Source of the DNA: Lentisphaeraceae bacterium
Lineage (GTDB): Bacteria; Verrucomicrobiota; Lentisphaeria; Lentisphaerales; Lentisphaeraceae
Direction of reading: 5' to 3'
NCBI GenBank assembly: GCA_021232515.1
Contig: JAJPOQ010000159.1
Location: forward strand, 1-46,330
DNA: 46,330 nucleotides
The translations under genes and the position numbers were made by a program. Under the pieces are notes generated by a model. The model did no database searches, was not told where the DNA came from, and saw only the letters and a program-made list of their open reading frames with translations. Within the stretch, counting starts at the first letter, position 1. Every line of letters starts with the position of its first letter. This document shows, piece by piece, positions 1 to 9,228 of this stretch.

Positions 1-101
1 GGCTGAGATGAAAGACTTTTTTTGTACATTAGATGCAAAGCTATTAAAGGTTATTAGAAATTTTCGCTGCACCTAATATAGCACAAAATAATCATAAGTA
101 A

Positions 102-446
102 CTTTTAATTAAATATTTATGCAATAATCAGCAAGCCTTAACTAATTTAGAAGATTTTAGTGCAGCTACATTTTTAGGTGATAACTCTCCAAGAATTGCA
201 GGAGAGGATGGAGTGTTAGTTTCAGAGTCTGTTATTTGGTGGAATGGTTTAGGAGAGAGTGGCTGGACTTCGAATCATTCAGAAGGGACTCGAGGAACAA
301 ACTGGACTCAACTAAAGTTTTCCCCGATTGGTTACAATCAGTTTGAGAAAGACGGCTCCGCTAAGTGGAGACGTATCTCAAGCCTGAATATGAACCAACC
401 GAAGGCAAAAATTAGTGGTTATTGGCAATACTGGCGTGAAGATTAA
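102..446 (+). pseudogene. C-terminal remnant of a prepilin-type (pseudopilin-like) protein
   Basis: An open frame with no good start runs from just after a stop at 99-101 to TAA at 444-446. Its C-terminal end (FEKDGSAKWRRISSLN, then GYWQYW) matches the DGSAxW ending of the complete prepilin-type proteins in this window. The middle (NGLGESGWTSNHSEGTRGTN) also looks like that family. No FTLIELL leader is visible upstream in any frame within bases 1-101, and a stop interrupts this frame. It is either a decayed gene or the tail of one frameshifted near the window edge. A GTG at 213 could start a 77-residue peptide, but I see no ribosome binding site for it. Confidence 0.5.
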
Positions 447-1549
447 AGGACAGTAAAACCTAAGCCTTTAAGTATAGGGCCGTTGAGCTCATCGGTATTT
501 TTAACTGAGTAGTTATGGAACTCTCGGCGAAGTTGGTAGTTACCTCGGTTGAACTCAAAAGTACTTATGTCATCCCTCAAAGGTTTGTCATCCGTCAATA
601 TATCAAAAGTCGTTAGTACAGCTTCTTTGACGCCTTCGTAACCAGCTTGAGTTAAAGAAATAACTGGTTCCGGCATAGGAACGTTATTTGGAAACCACTC
701 ATTTAGTTCAAGTCCAAAGTGTTTACTCAAAGCTTGAACCGACATGGACGTTCCATTTGATTTTCCGTCCGCAGAGTAACCAGCGATATGTGAAGTCGCT
801 ATATCTACAAGTTCTAAAAGCTCAGGATCTATCGCTGGTTCATTTTCCCAGACGTCAATTACAGCTCCTCGTATTTCATTATTTTGAAGAGCTACTTTTA
901 AGTCTTGGTTATTGATGACTTCGCCGCGACAAGTGTTCATGATGATCGCATTGGACTTCATTTCTTTGAGGAACTGAGTATCAACAAGATGATAAGTTTT
1001 TAACTCGCCTTCGCGGAATAAAGGAACATGAAGCGTTATGAAGTCTGCTTCTGCTTTAATTTTTTCAATAGAGCAGAAACCTTCTGGACCTTCAGCTTCT
1101 TCTCTTGGAGGGTCATTTACTAGAACCTTCATGCCAAGCGCAGTTGCTTTTTTAAAGATCTTCTTGCCGACGTTACCAGCTCCGACTATACCGATAGTCT
1201 TGCCTTTTAGAGATTCAGAATATTTTTCCTCAAGTCTGATCAAAGTAGATGTTATATACTGAGCAACAGATTCCGAGTTACAACCAGGGCAACTAGTCCA
1301 AGGGATGTTGTTATTTTTGAGGTATTCTCTATCGATATGGTCATAGCCAATGGTCGCTGTTGCGATGAATTTAATACTTGAGTCTTCAAGTAGATTTTCA
1401 TTTACTTTTGTTCTGGTTCTGACGATCAATGCATCGGCATCTTTTGTGTCTTCAGGAGCTATGTCTTTTCCTGGTATATAATGGACCTCTGCATATGGCT
1501 CTAGTACGGTCTGTATATAAGGGATTTTGTCATCGATGATTATTTTCAT
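443..1549 (-). CDS. pdxB: 4-phosphoerythronate dehydrogenase (PdxB)
   Basis: NAD-dependent oxidation of 4-phospho-D-erythronate, the second step of the DXP-dependent pyridoxal phosphate pathway; cytosolic. The 368 residues fit the PdxB length and order: a short N-terminal catalytic part (VRTRTKVNE, ATIGYDHID), a Rossmann domain with GIVGAGNVG near residue 121, the D-2-hydroxyacid dehydrogenase catalytic positions in TCRGEVIN (Arg), VWENEP (Glu) and SHIAGYS (His), and the PdxB-specific C-terminal dimerisation region. SHIAGYSADGK separates PdxB from SerA or other dehydrogenases of this superfamily. Its TAA stop overlaps the stop of the convergent pilin remnant. A divergent 208-bp gap separates it from the symporter pair. 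Confidence 0.93.
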   Translation of the reverse strand: MKIIIDDKIPYIQTVLEPYAEVHYIPGKDIAPEDTKDADALIVRTRTKVNENLLEDSSIKFIATATIGYDHIDREYLKNNNIPWTSCPGCNSESVAQYITSTLIRLEEKYSESLKGKTIGIVGAGNVGKKIFKKATALGMKVLVNDPPREEAEGPEGFCSIEKIKAEADFITLHVPLFREGELKTYHLVDTQFLKEMKSNAIIMNTCRGEVINNQDLKVALQNNEIRGAVIDVWENEPAIDPELLELVDIATSHIAGYSADGKSNGTSMSVQALSKHFGLELNEWFPNNVPMPEPVISLTQAGYEGVKEAVLTTFDILTDDKPLRDDISTFEFNRGNYQLRREFHNYSVKNTDELNGPILKGLGFTVL

Positions 1550-1757
1550 AAAGTATTAATTATTCTGATGTTGGAGTTATTTTGCATGTTAAATTCTGAT
1601 GGAAATTTGTGGGTACTATAAACCCATTTTCTATACAGACGAGTATAATTCTTGACTATATGTTTCTTTATCTAGTTTTTGACATAGACAGACTAACTAA
1701 GGGTCGGCATAGTTTAGCCGTGTTGAAAATTAGCTATACTAAAACAAGGATGAAAAG

Positions 1758-2027
1758 ATGTCAGCTCAGGGTGACCCAAAAGGCTACTGGAAAGGTAGTC
1801 TTAAAATAGTAGCTGTAGTGTTGTGTATTTGGTTTTTTGTCTCATATGGTTGTGGGATTCTTTTTAAGGAACAGTTAGATACCATTAAAATTGGTAACGC
1901 TCCTTTGGGTTTTTGGATGGCCCAGCAAGGTTCAATCATCTGCTTCGTTCTCTTACTTGTTGCTTACATGGTTTGTATGAACAAACTAGACGCTAAGCAT
2001 GGGTATGACGAGGAGGAAGACTCATGA
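1758..2027 (+). CDS. DUF4212 small membrane subunit of a sodium:solute symporter
   Basis: 89 residues with two predicted membrane segments (about residues 15-37 and 53-73), a charged C-terminus ([14 protein letters not shown]) and the DUF4212 signature. In this family the small protein is almost always encoded directly before a VC_2705-type sodium:solute symporter, as here: the two genes overlap by 4 bases (ATGA), implying translational coupling. ATG 1758 is chosen because AAGGA lies at 1746-1750. An in-frame extension from 1609 is not part of the family. The substrate cannot be read from sequence; relatives are linked to acetate or other short organic acids. Confidence 0.88.
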   Translation: MSAQGDPKGYWKGSLKIVAVVLCIWFFVSYGCGILFKEQLDTIKIGNAPLGFWMAQQGSIICFVLLLVAYMVCMNKLDAKHGYDEEEDS

Positions 2028-3793
2028 GTCAAGATGTATGGAACTTCATTTTTATCGGCATCACTTTCGGTATTTATATTGGTATTGCTCTTTGGGCTAA
2101 AGCTGGTTCAACTAAAGACTACTATACTGCTGGTGGCGGTGTTTCTGCCTTAGCAAATGGTATGGCGACTGCTGCGGACTGGATGTCAGCGGCGACATTT
2201 ATATCTATGGCAGGCTTAGTAGCTGCAAATGGTTATGATGCTTCACGTTTTTTGATGGGTTGGACAGGAGGCTTTGTTCTTCTAACTACTCTTATGGTTC
2301 CTTACCTAAGAAAGTTTGGTAAAGCGACAGTTCCTGACTTTGTAGGTGATCGATTTTATTCTAAATCTGCTCGTTTAGTTGCTGTTGTTTGTGCCATCTT
2401 TATCTGTATGATTTATATCATGGGTCAGATGCGCGGAGTCGGTATCGTCTTCTCTCGATTATTTAGTATTGAAATTTCCACAGGAGTTTTGATCGGCTCA
2501 AGTATAGTTTTCTTCTATGCCGGCTTAGGTGGTATGAAAGGTATAACTTATACTCAGGTTGCTCAGTACTGCGTGATGGTATTTGCATATACTATTCCAG
2601 TTATATTTATTTCCATGGCCTTAACAGGAAACATTGTTCCTCAGTTAGGTTTTATTGGAGACTTTACTAAAGGTGGAGCGGACGCAGTTCCTCTACTTGA
2701 GAAAATGAATACTATTTCAACTGATTTAGGCTTAGATAAGTATACAGACGGTTCTCTTGGTAAAGTTGATATGTTTTGTATCACTGCAGCATTGATGATC
2801 GGTACAGCAGGTTTACCTCACGTAATTGTTCGTTTCTTTACTGTTAAGAGTGTTAAAGCTGTACGTAAGTCAGCTTGTTGGACTCTTTCATTTATTGCGA
2901 TTATATACTTAACAGCACCAGCTTTGGGTTTGTTTGCGAAAACTAACTTAGTTGACGAAGTAAATGGCAAAACATATAAAGAAGCTCCTAGTTGGTTTAA
3001 AAACTGGGAAAGCCAAGGTATGATTGCTTGGGTTGATAAGAATAATGACGGGATCATGCAGTTTGATAAAGGTTCAGTCTTTGCTGGTAAGCCTCTTATG
3101 GACGGAGAGAAAAAAGGTGATCATGGTCAGCGTTTGGTGACAAACGAGATCTCTAAAGATCCAAATGAAGTCTTTTATGAAAAAGACATCATCGTTTTGG
3201 CAAATCCAGAGATGGCAAGCCTTCCAAAGTGGTTGATTGCTTTAGTTATGGCTGGTTGTGTTGCAGCAGCACTTTCAACTGCAGCAGGCTTGTTGCTTGT
3301 CTTATCTACATCTATTTCTCATGACCTCATGAAAAAGTTAATTAAGCCAGACTGTACAGACAAACAAGAGATGAAGTATGCTCGTATAGCTTCTTTCGGC
3401 TCTTTGGTCGTCGCTGCTTACTTCGGAATAAATCCACCATCTAGTGTTGTTGCAAAAACAGTAGCTTTTGCTTTTGGTTTGGCATCTTCAACTTTCTTCC
3501 CAACTTTGCTTATGGGTATCTTCGCTAAGAAGATGAATAGAGAAGGTGCTATAGCTGGCATGGTTAGTGGCCTTTTATTTACTTTTGGTTACATCTTCTA
3601 TTTTCAGTTCATCGCAGAGCACAAAAACTACTTATTCGGCATATCTCCAGAAGGAATTGGCTTTATCGGTATGTTTGTGAACTTTATCGTCGCTTTTATT
3701 GTGAGCGCTTTTACTCCTCCACCGCCACAAGAAGTTCAGGATATGGTCGAAGAGATCCGTATCCCAAGTGGTGCTGGCGAAGCAAGTCACTAA
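2024..3793 (+). CDS. Sodium:solute symporter, VC_2705/ActP-like subfamily
   Basis: A 589-residue multi-pass inner-membrane protein of the solute:sodium symporter family. TM1 region [24 protein letters not shown] and the [16 protein letters not shown] segment are typical of acetate permease-like members. A hydrophilic insert (about residues 310-395) separates the central from the C-terminal helices, and [21 protein letters not shown] is the conserved late helix with the sodium-site residues. The partner DUF4212 gene overlaps its start by 4 bases, and a strong terminator follows 21 bases after the stop, so the two genes form a bicistronic unit. Probable sodium-driven uptake of a small carboxylate; the exact substrate is unknown. 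Confidence 0.9.
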   Translation: MSQDVWNFIFIGITFGIYIGIALWAKAGSTKDYYTAGGGVSALANGMATAADWMSAATFISMAGLVAANGYDASRFLMGWTGGFVLLTTLMVPYLRKFGKATVPDFVGDRFYSKSARLVAVVCAIFICMIYIMGQMRGVGIVFSRLFSIEISTGVLIGSSIVFFYAGLGGMKGITYTQVAQYCVMVFAYTIPVIFISMALTGNIVPQLGFIGDFTKGGADAVPLLEKMNTISTDLGLDKYTDGSLGKVDMFCITAALMIGTAGLPHVIVRFFTVKSVKAVRKSACWTLSFIAIIYLTAPALGLFAKTNLVDEVNGKTYKEAPSWFKNWESQGMIAWVDKNNDGIMQFDKGSVFAGKPLMDGEKKGDHGQRLVTNEISKDPNEVFYEKDIIVLANPEMASLPKWLIALVMAGCVAAALSTAAGLLLVLSTSISHDLMKKLIKPDCTDKQEMKYARIASFGSLVVAAYFGINPPSSVVAKTVAFAFGLASSTFFPTLLMGIFAKKMNREGAIAGMVSGLLFTFGYIFYFQFIAEHKNYLFGISPEGIGFIGMFVNFIVAFIVSAFTPPPPQEVQDMVEEIRIPSGAGEASH

Positions 3794-3814
3794 AAAGTAA
3801 TCTGATAAGATTTT

Positions 3815-3845
3815 AGGCCGTTGAAGAAATTCAGCGGCCTTTTTT
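3815..3845 (+). terminator. Rho-independent terminator after the symporter pair
   Basis: An 11-bp stem (3815-3825 with 3830-3840, one G-T wobble) closed by a GAAA tetraloop and followed directly by five T (3841-3845). It starts 21 bases after the symporter stop. It is the clearest intrinsic terminator in the window. Confidence 0.9.
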
Positions 3846-3936
3846 GTTTACAAAGAGTGTGACCTATTATAATGCGCTGCTTGTTAATTTTATGTTTTAT
3901 TAAATGTGGAAATTAACAAAAGGGAAAGGGCACTTT

Positions 3937-4170
3937 ATGGAAGTGATAGCAGTTTTATTAGCATTAGGTTCGGTGGTTTTAGCAGGTAATTTAATTTTTG
4001 CTGATTGGGGAGAGTTTGGAGATGCTGTGGTATTTTGGTTGAAGCCGGACTTTATCTCTTGGTTTCAAGGTGAGGGATTAGAAGATTTTTTTGCTGAGTT
4101 GAAGTTGGGCTTCCTAGCACTTTGTGGTTTTGGTACTTATTGGGCTGTTATTAAGTTATGTAGTTCATAG
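3937..4170 (+). CDS. Small membrane protein of unknown function
   Basis: A hydrophobic start (MEVIAVLLALGSVVLAGNLIF) and a second hydrophobic segment (LGFLALCGFGTYWAVIKL) flank an acidic, aromatic loop (WLKPDFISWFQGEGLEDFF). This gives about 77 residues and two membrane segments. ATG 3937 is preferred over 3904 because a purine-rich AGGGAAAGGG lies at 3921-3930. The protein stands alone between a terminator and the convergent TonB receptor gene. I do not recognise a family. Confidence 0.6.
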   Translation: MEVIAVLLALGSVVLAGNLIFADWGEFGDAVVFWLKPDFISWFQGEGLEDFFAELKLGFLALCGFGTYWAVIKLCSS

Positions 4171-4189
4171 CTTTCTTTCTACAGGATTG

Positions 4190-6121
4190 TTAGAACTTTA
4201 CCGTCACAGTAAAGTAAGCATTTATCCCGTCCATCATGGGTATAGTATTTGTCCAGCCTCGTGAAAACTCTACGTAATCATATTGTTCGTCTAAAAGGTT
4301 CTGCAAGTAAAGGTTTAGTTCGATGTGCCTTTCAGTGGGGAGCTGGTAGGTCATGTTGAAAGTGAGGTAGTGTAAGTCTTCGCCTTTTGAGTTCACTTCT
4401 TCACCATCATTCTCTTGAGGTTTAGCATAGTAACTGTCAAAGAGTCCAAAGCTAAGTTTATTTGTAGGTTTATAAATAATTCCCATTTTAAACATATAGT
4501 TGGGAGCAAGCATGTCGTCATTTTTAGTTTCTTGGTACATCGCTGACCCACTTGTGAACCATTGCTGGGAAAGTCGGTATTTGTACTCAAACTCAAGGCC
4601 TTTAACTTTTATGTCGTCATTGCTGTTTTGATACATAGATTGATTTGACATCCCGGGGACAGGTTCTCTCGAAACAAGATCAGAGTATTTACTGTAAAAT
4701 GCCGTTAGGTAGCCACTTAATTCTTCTTGTTCATAGAATAATTGGAAGTCTGTTGTTTGTATTTTCTCCGGTTCAAGGTCTGGATTTCCTTGAAGAGCAG
4801 GAGAGTCGATGAACTGTTCAACAGGGCCTGCACTTCTAAAAGCATCTGAGTGGAGGAGCTTAATACCCCAATTATCATCAAAATTGTAAACTATACCGAA
4901 CCTTGGGATTAGATCTTCGTCTGTCTGTTCAGGCATAACATACTGAGCACCTACGGTGAATTTCAGCTTGCTTGTAGGCTGGTAGTCGACTTGTCCATAA
5001 ATGGCATAGTCGTACAAAGAGTATGTGCCAGGAAGTGGTGAGCCATATAAGTCTTCATTGCGGCGTTTGTTATCCATGAGTCCACCAAATATCAAGGTAA
5101 GGTACTCGGTCGGTTCACCTTGAAAGTAAGCTTCAAGTAAAGTGTCGGTTGCTAGGTGTGCACTTTCGTCAATTCTTAGATCGTAGTAGTTGAAGGTGGC
5201 ATTTGTTTGCAAATCCCAGAAATCATTTAGCTCAAAGGTATAACCTAGATCAACAAACCCACGTCGAGCTATATTATCATTTTTAAAGTTCCAGTACGGG
5301 ATTATGCCGAGCATATCGTAGTTTGTTTCAGAGTAGTAGGCGTTTAACTGTAAGCCTTTCCAAGTGATGTTTGAGAAGATACCAAAACTTTTTTCAGCAT
5401 AGTCAGTGCTATCCGAGATAGTTGGAGACGAGGGGCTCGGATGTGCTGTAGACGTAGAAAAATCCCAGCCACTACTTTCAAGTCTGAAACCTGAGAGAAT
5501 CATTTGAAAGTCATCTTCAATGAGAGCTGTTTGTAGTTTTTGTATATTCGTATTGTTAGTACCAACTCCATAACTTATAGATGATGCTTCGACTTCTTTG
5601 GCGCTTTTTGTGATGACATTTAGAACTCCAGCGAAAGCGTTTGTTCCATAAAGGACAGATCCGGGGCCTCGTATAACTTCTACTCTTTTGATGATGTCTG
5701 TAGGAAATGCCATATAAAAAGGGAAGTTTTGGCCTGTGTTAAAACCTTCTCGTACAGGACGACCATTTAACAAAACGAGGATATGATTGTCGGCTTGGTC
5801 TTTGAGATCACCTCGAATCGACATTTTATTTTGTCTGAACAGGTGTGAGCTGATTGGTTGAATGCTTGGGGCCTTATGCATGAGTTCCCATAAGTTTCTT
5901 GCGCCGTAACCTTTTATCTCTTCAGATGTTATGACGGAGACTATGCCAGGAGATTCTGAAAGCTTTTCTTCACGTTTGGATACAGTAGAAACCGATACTT
6001 TTAAGTTCATTAATTTTTCAAAACTTAAATCATACAATTCGTTTTTATCTTCTCCTTTTAACTGAAGAAGAAAACACAAGAAAGTTGTTAGACTATAAAC
6101 GATAATTGTTTGGCGATTCAT
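4190..6121 (-). CDS. TonB-dependent outer-membrane receptor
   Basis: 643 residues. An N-terminal signal peptide (about 1-23) is followed by the plug domain (about 45-170), with the family signatures VITSEEIKGYGARNLWELM, MSIRGD, VLLNGRPVREG and VIRGPGSVLYGTNAFAGVLNVITK. A long beta-barrel follows, ending in the C-terminal Phe (FTVTVKF) used for outer-membrane assembly. It should take up a ligand using TonB/ExbBD energy. No SusD-like partner, regulator or transport operon adjoins it, so the ligand is unknown; plug and length resemble siderophore/cobalamin or vitamin-type receptors rather than the larger SusC class. Confidence 0.88.
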   Translation of the reverse strand: MNRQTIIVYSLTTFLCFLLQLKGEDKNELYDLSFEKLMNLKVSVSTVSKREEKLSESPGIVSVITSEEIKGYGARNLWELMHKAPSIQPISSHLFRQNKMSIRGDLKDQADNHILVLLNGRPVREGFNTGQNFPFYMAFPTDIIKRVEVIRGPGSVLYGTNAFAGVLNVITKSAKEVEASSISYGVGTNNTNIQKLQTALIEDDFQMILSGFRLESSGWDFSTSTAHPSPSSPTISDSTDYAEKSFGIFSNITWKGLQLNAYYSETNYDMLGIIPYWNFKNDNIARRGFVDLGYTFELNDFWDLQTNATFNYYDLRIDESAHLATDTLLEAYFQGEPTEYLTLIFGGLMDNKRRNEDLYGSPLPGTYSLYDYAIYGQVDYQPTSKLKFTVGAQYVMPEQTDEDLIPRFGIVYNFDDNWGIKLLHSDAFRSAGPVEQFIDSPALQGNPDLEPEKIQTTDFQLFYEQEELSGYLTAFYSKYSDLVSREPVPGMSNQSMYQNSNDDIKVKGLEFEYKYRLSQQWFTSGSAMYQETKNDDMLAPNYMFKMGIIYKPTNKLSFGLFDSYYAKPQENDGEEVNSKGEDLHYLTFNMTYQLPTERHIELNLYLQNLLDEQYDYVEFSRGWTNTIPMMDGINAYFTVTVKF

Positions 6122-6273
6122 AAAGCCCTTAAGTGTTCATACATTATGTTGTAAGATTTTATAAAAGTAACAGTTGAACGTCAAGCATGAGATATGTGGA
6201 AAACGCTTAGTTCTAGTGGACTTACGTTAATAGTGTCCTAGGTTCTGGGCATAAAAATATTAACAGGTAATTT

Positions 6274-7518
6274 ATGTCATTTAATGCTTTGGATCTTCCA
6301 GACTATATTCTACGAACTGTAGAAGAGCTTTGCTACTCTCAACCGACGGCTATTCAAGAACAGGCCATTCCACTAATTAATGAGAGAAAGGATGTTATCG
6401 CTGAAGCTCAGACAGGTACTGGAAAAACAGCAGCTTATGCTTTGCCAATCATTAAACATCTGAATGAACTTCCAGATAAAAAGAAAAAAGTCAGTGTCTT
6501 GTCTGTGACTGTTGTTCCAACAAGAGAGTTGGCAATACAGGTTGCAGCTGCGTTTAAAAGTTACTCGAAGCATTCGCCTAAAAAACTTAAGATGATCTCT
6601 TTGATCGGTGGCGAAAGTATTGAAGATCAAGTGCGTGGCTTACGCATGGGTATAGATATAGTTATCGCAACTCCTGGTCGTTTACTTGAGCTTATCCGTA
6701 GAACGGAGATCCGTTTAGTAGAACTTGAAACTCTTGTCCTAGACGAAGCTGACAAAATGCTTGATTTAGGTTTCAATGATGAACTTATGGCTCTTTTAGA
6801 AAAGTTGCCAAAAACTCGTCAAAACCTGTTATTCTCGGCAACTTTCCCACAAAAAGTTTTAACTTTAAGTGAGAAGTTTTTGACTGAGCCAATTCATATT
6901 TCAATTGAACGAGATCAGTTAACGGTAGATTCAGTAACTCAACGAGTAATTGAAGTGAATAAAGAAAACCGTCGTCCACTATTGCAGAAGTTGATCGAAG
7001 ACGAAAAGAGTTGGGATCAAATAATGGTTTTTGTTGCCAGCAAAAAAGCAGCTAGGAACTTAGCGGTTAAACTGACAAAAGCGGGTATAACTTCAGTTGG
7101 TTTTCATGGAGACTTAGACCAAGAGCAGCGCTTTATGGCTCTTAAGCAGTTTAAGTCAAATAAAGCAAAAGTTTTAGTCGCAACAGACATCGCTGCTCGT
7201 GGTATCGACATAGAAAAACTTTCTTGTGTTGTGAACTATGACCTTCCTCGTTCACCACTTGATTATGTCCACAGAGTTGGTCGTACAGGTAGAGCAGGAG
7301 AGAGTGGTATTGCTATATCTTTTATAGATCACGATACCCAAGCACATTTTAAGTTGATCGAGAAGCGCTCAAACATTCAACTAGAAAGAGAGCAAGTTGA
7401 GGGTTTTGAATTAACAGGCGAAGCTACACCTAAGCCATCTGCGAAAGCACCGGTTAAAGGCAAGCGCAAGAGTAAGAAAGATAAGCTTCGTGAACAACAG
7501 ACGAAGAAAGAAGACTAG
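6274..7518 (+). CDS. DEAD-box ATP-dependent RNA helicase (RhlE-like)
   Basis: 414 residues with all helicase motifs in order: Q motif (FNALDLPDYI, QPTAIQEQAIP), Walker A AQTGTGKT (45-52), PTRELA, GG, TPGRLLEL, VLDEADKML, SAT (LFSATFP), then the RecA2 motifs VFVASKK, ATDIAARGID and HRVGRTGRAGE. A lysine-rich tail (about 385-414) probably adds RNA affinity. Likely role: unwinding short duplexes in ribosome assembly or mRNA decay. RNase R is also encoded in the window but not nearby. Its TAG stop shares the palindrome CTAG with the stop of the convergent BLUF gene. Confidence 0.93.
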   Translation: MSFNALDLPDYILRTVEELCYSQPTAIQEQAIPLINERKDVIAEAQTGTGKTAAYALPIIKHLNELPDKKKKVSVLSVTVVPTRELAIQVAAAFKSYSKHSPKKLKMISLIGGESIEDQVRGLRMGIDIVIATPGRLLELIRRTEIRLVELETLVLDEADKMLDLGFNDELMALLEKLPKTRQNLLFSATFPQKVLTLSEKFLTEPIHISIERDQLTVDSVTQRVIEVNKENRRPLLQKLIEDEKSWDQIMVFVASKKAARNLAVKLTKAGITSVGFHGDLDQEQRFMALKQFKSNKAKVLVATDIAARGIDIEKLSCVVNYDLPRSPLDYVHRVGRTGRAGESGIAISFIDHDTQAHFKLIEKRSNIQLEREQVEGFELTGEATPKPSAKAPVKGKRKSKKDKLREQQTKKED

Positions 7519-7940
7519 TTTTTTCTAAAAAATAAGCTGATTTCTTGAAGAAAGAGATCGGCTTGCTTAGAATCAAGATTTTCTGGGGAGAAGTCGCCTT
7601 TTTCGAAGTATTTTAGAACTAGGTTTCGAACATCTTCTTGAGTGTCGAGAAGTAAGCATCCCATATTCCAACTTGGGAATTGACGTCCTATAACTTTTGC
7701 ATAGTTGAGTAAAGTTAAGTCTTTATGCCTTTCGTCTTGAGCAATTTTTAAATAGAGTTTATTGATGTCTTTTGGAGAGCCCTCAAGAATTTGAATAAAC
7801 TTTCCTGCTCCATAAATGAGTAGACCTGTTATATCCATATTTTTGTTTTTTGAAGCTGCTTTAAGCACAAGTTCTTTAACAGATTTAAAATCCAGTTTAG
7901 TCGTTGATTTACTAGCATAGATGAGTTGATAGTTAGACAT
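7515..7940 (-). CDS. BLUF-domain blue-light sensor protein
   Basis: A 141-residue stand-alone BLUF protein that should bind FAD. The photocycle residues are present with the spacing of AppA: Tyr8 (LIYASKST), Asn32, Gln50 (FIQILEG), Trp91 (FPSWNMG) and Met93, corresponding to AppA Tyr21, Asn45, Gln63, Trp104 and Met106. MDITGLLIY is the family core. About 40 C-terminal residues form the usual capping helices. No output domain is fused, so it must act on a partner. It lies 2 bases after the zinc-ribbon membrane protein gene and is probably co-transcribed with it. Confidence 0.92.
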   Translation of the reverse strand: MSNYQLIYASKSTTKLDFKSVKELVLKAASKNKNMDITGLLIYGAGKFIQILEGSPKDINKLYLKIAQDERHKDLTLLNYAKVIGRQFPSWNMGCLLLDTQEDVRNLVLKYFEKGDFSPENLDSKQADLFLQEISLFFRKN

Positions 7941-7942
7941 GT

Positions 7943-9043
7943 CTACCTATTAAGTAACATTTGCAGTTGTTCTTTTTTACTTATTGGTGGGTTTACTTTG
8001 AGCTTCATACCTTTTGCAAATTTTTCGAGTTCAAAGCCTGTAGATGGGCCTATGAAGCTTAAGCCACTTGCTCGTCCATCATAAAAGCAGGCGGTGTTGT
8101 GTCTCTTGCAGTAAGCGAGTATGCCCTTTTCTTGTTTTGGCGCAAAGTACTTGAAGCCTTCTTCACTAATAGGGCAGACGACGGTGTTAAGTTCTCTGTT
8201 ATGAATGCTCAACCCTTGAGAATAAAGCGTACTGATACAGGCAGCGCGTGAAGCTTTTCGTGACACCTCCTTCATGGGTTTGATCATGAAAAATAAGCCA
8301 ATTACACCAATAAATAGGCATATCGCAGGTCCTCCAAAAGACAGTTCAATATTGTTTTCGCTACCTTTAAATTTAAAGATATTAATCACTATAAAAAATA
8401 AAATAACTCCAACAGCGATGTAACTAAATGTATTTGCCAAACCGAATTGACTTAAGTAAGCTTGTGAACCAACCATCAGCGCAATATAGCTAAATGCAGC
8501 CCAACGGCGCATGACCCATAAACCAAACGCGATGACAAGACTGCTGATCTGCATGGCTGCACTGGCATATTGCAGTTCACTGCCGAGTATAACTCGTGTT
8601 GAATCAAGAAAGCTTGAGTATATAAAGAGAGGAGCGCCCAGAAAAACAAGACAGCAAATAAATCCAATAGAAAGTGGTCTTTTTGGTGGAGCTTCACTTG
8701 ATTGACGCTTAGGTTCTTGTTTATTCGCAAAAGGGGAGCTTGGCGCTTTGCTATGTTCTTGAACTTGTTCTCCAGTTTTTAAGTTATAACCACAGCTTGT
8801 ACAGAGAACGGCTTTTTTCTTAATTTCTTTTTTGCACTGAGGACAGGCATTTTCAGGTATAGGTAGATCCTCTTCTTCGGGCTCTTGAGCTTTGTTTGCA
8901 AGTCTAAGTTTAGATTGCTTCTTTGGAGGCTCGAGTGTTGGGTCGTGATGTTTTTCAGCACTTGGTTCTACCGCTTCTGTTGTAACTTTCTCTTCGGCTT
9001 TTTCTTCAACACCAAGTTTTTTTAATTTGAATTGCTGACTCAT
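7943..9043 (-). CDS. Zinc-ribbon multi-pass membrane protein, function unknown
   Basis: 366 residues. An acidic/lysine-rich N-terminus leads to a zinc ribbon with Cys67, Cys70, Cys81 and Cys84 (CPQC...CTSC). About five hydrophobic segments follow between residues 120 and 260. A C-terminal domain of about 110 residues holds several cysteines (CPISEEG, YCKRHNTACFYDG) and no recognised family. Zinc-ribbon membrane proteins of this layout are common in PVC bacteria, and their roles are unassigned. The BLUF gene starts 2 bases downstream, which suggests a link to light sensing, but this is context only. Confidence 0.75.
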   Translation of the reverse strand: MSQQFKLKKLGVEEKAEEKVTTEAVEPSAEKHHDPTLEPPKKQSKLRLANKAQEPEEEDLPIPENACPQCKKEIKKKAVLCTSCGYNLKTGEQVQEHSKAPSSPFANKQEPKRQSSEAPPKRPLSIGFICCLVFLGAPLFIYSSFLDSTRVILGSELQYASAAMQISSLVIAFGLWVMRRWAAFSYIALMVGSQAYLSQFGLANTFSYIAVGVILFFIVINIFKFKGSENNIELSFGGPAICLFIGVIGLFFMIKPMKEVSRKASRAACISTLYSQGLSIHNRELNTVVCPISEEGFKYFAPKQEKGILAYCKRHNTACFYDGRASGLSFIGPSTGFELEKFAKGMKLKVNPPISKKEQLQMLLNR

Positions 9044-9228
9044 TAGTTTCCTTTGGTGAGTTGAGAGCGCCGCTAGTTGAAAATTACTTTTCTAAATCCC
9101 TGTATATGAATTATAACTAAAAGTTTATTGGTTACTCCAGTAGTCCGATGATAATATATTTAACTTTGTATATGAATTTATGAAAGTGAGAGTAATTTTC
9201 CGGCACATTTTGGAGTGAAATATTTTCT

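Noticed and set aside
213..446. 77-residue frame with a GTG start as an independent gene
   Set aside because: No ribosome binding site, and the frame is clearly the end of a longer pilin-like protein.
1679..1740. TTGACA at about 1679 as a -35 box for the symporter pair
   Set aside because: No acceptable -10 box at 16-18 bases; TATACT further on lacks a matching -35.
1609..1809. 66-residue frame upstream of DUF4212
   Set aside because: Overlaps the DUF4212 start in another frame; no homology signal or ribosome binding site.
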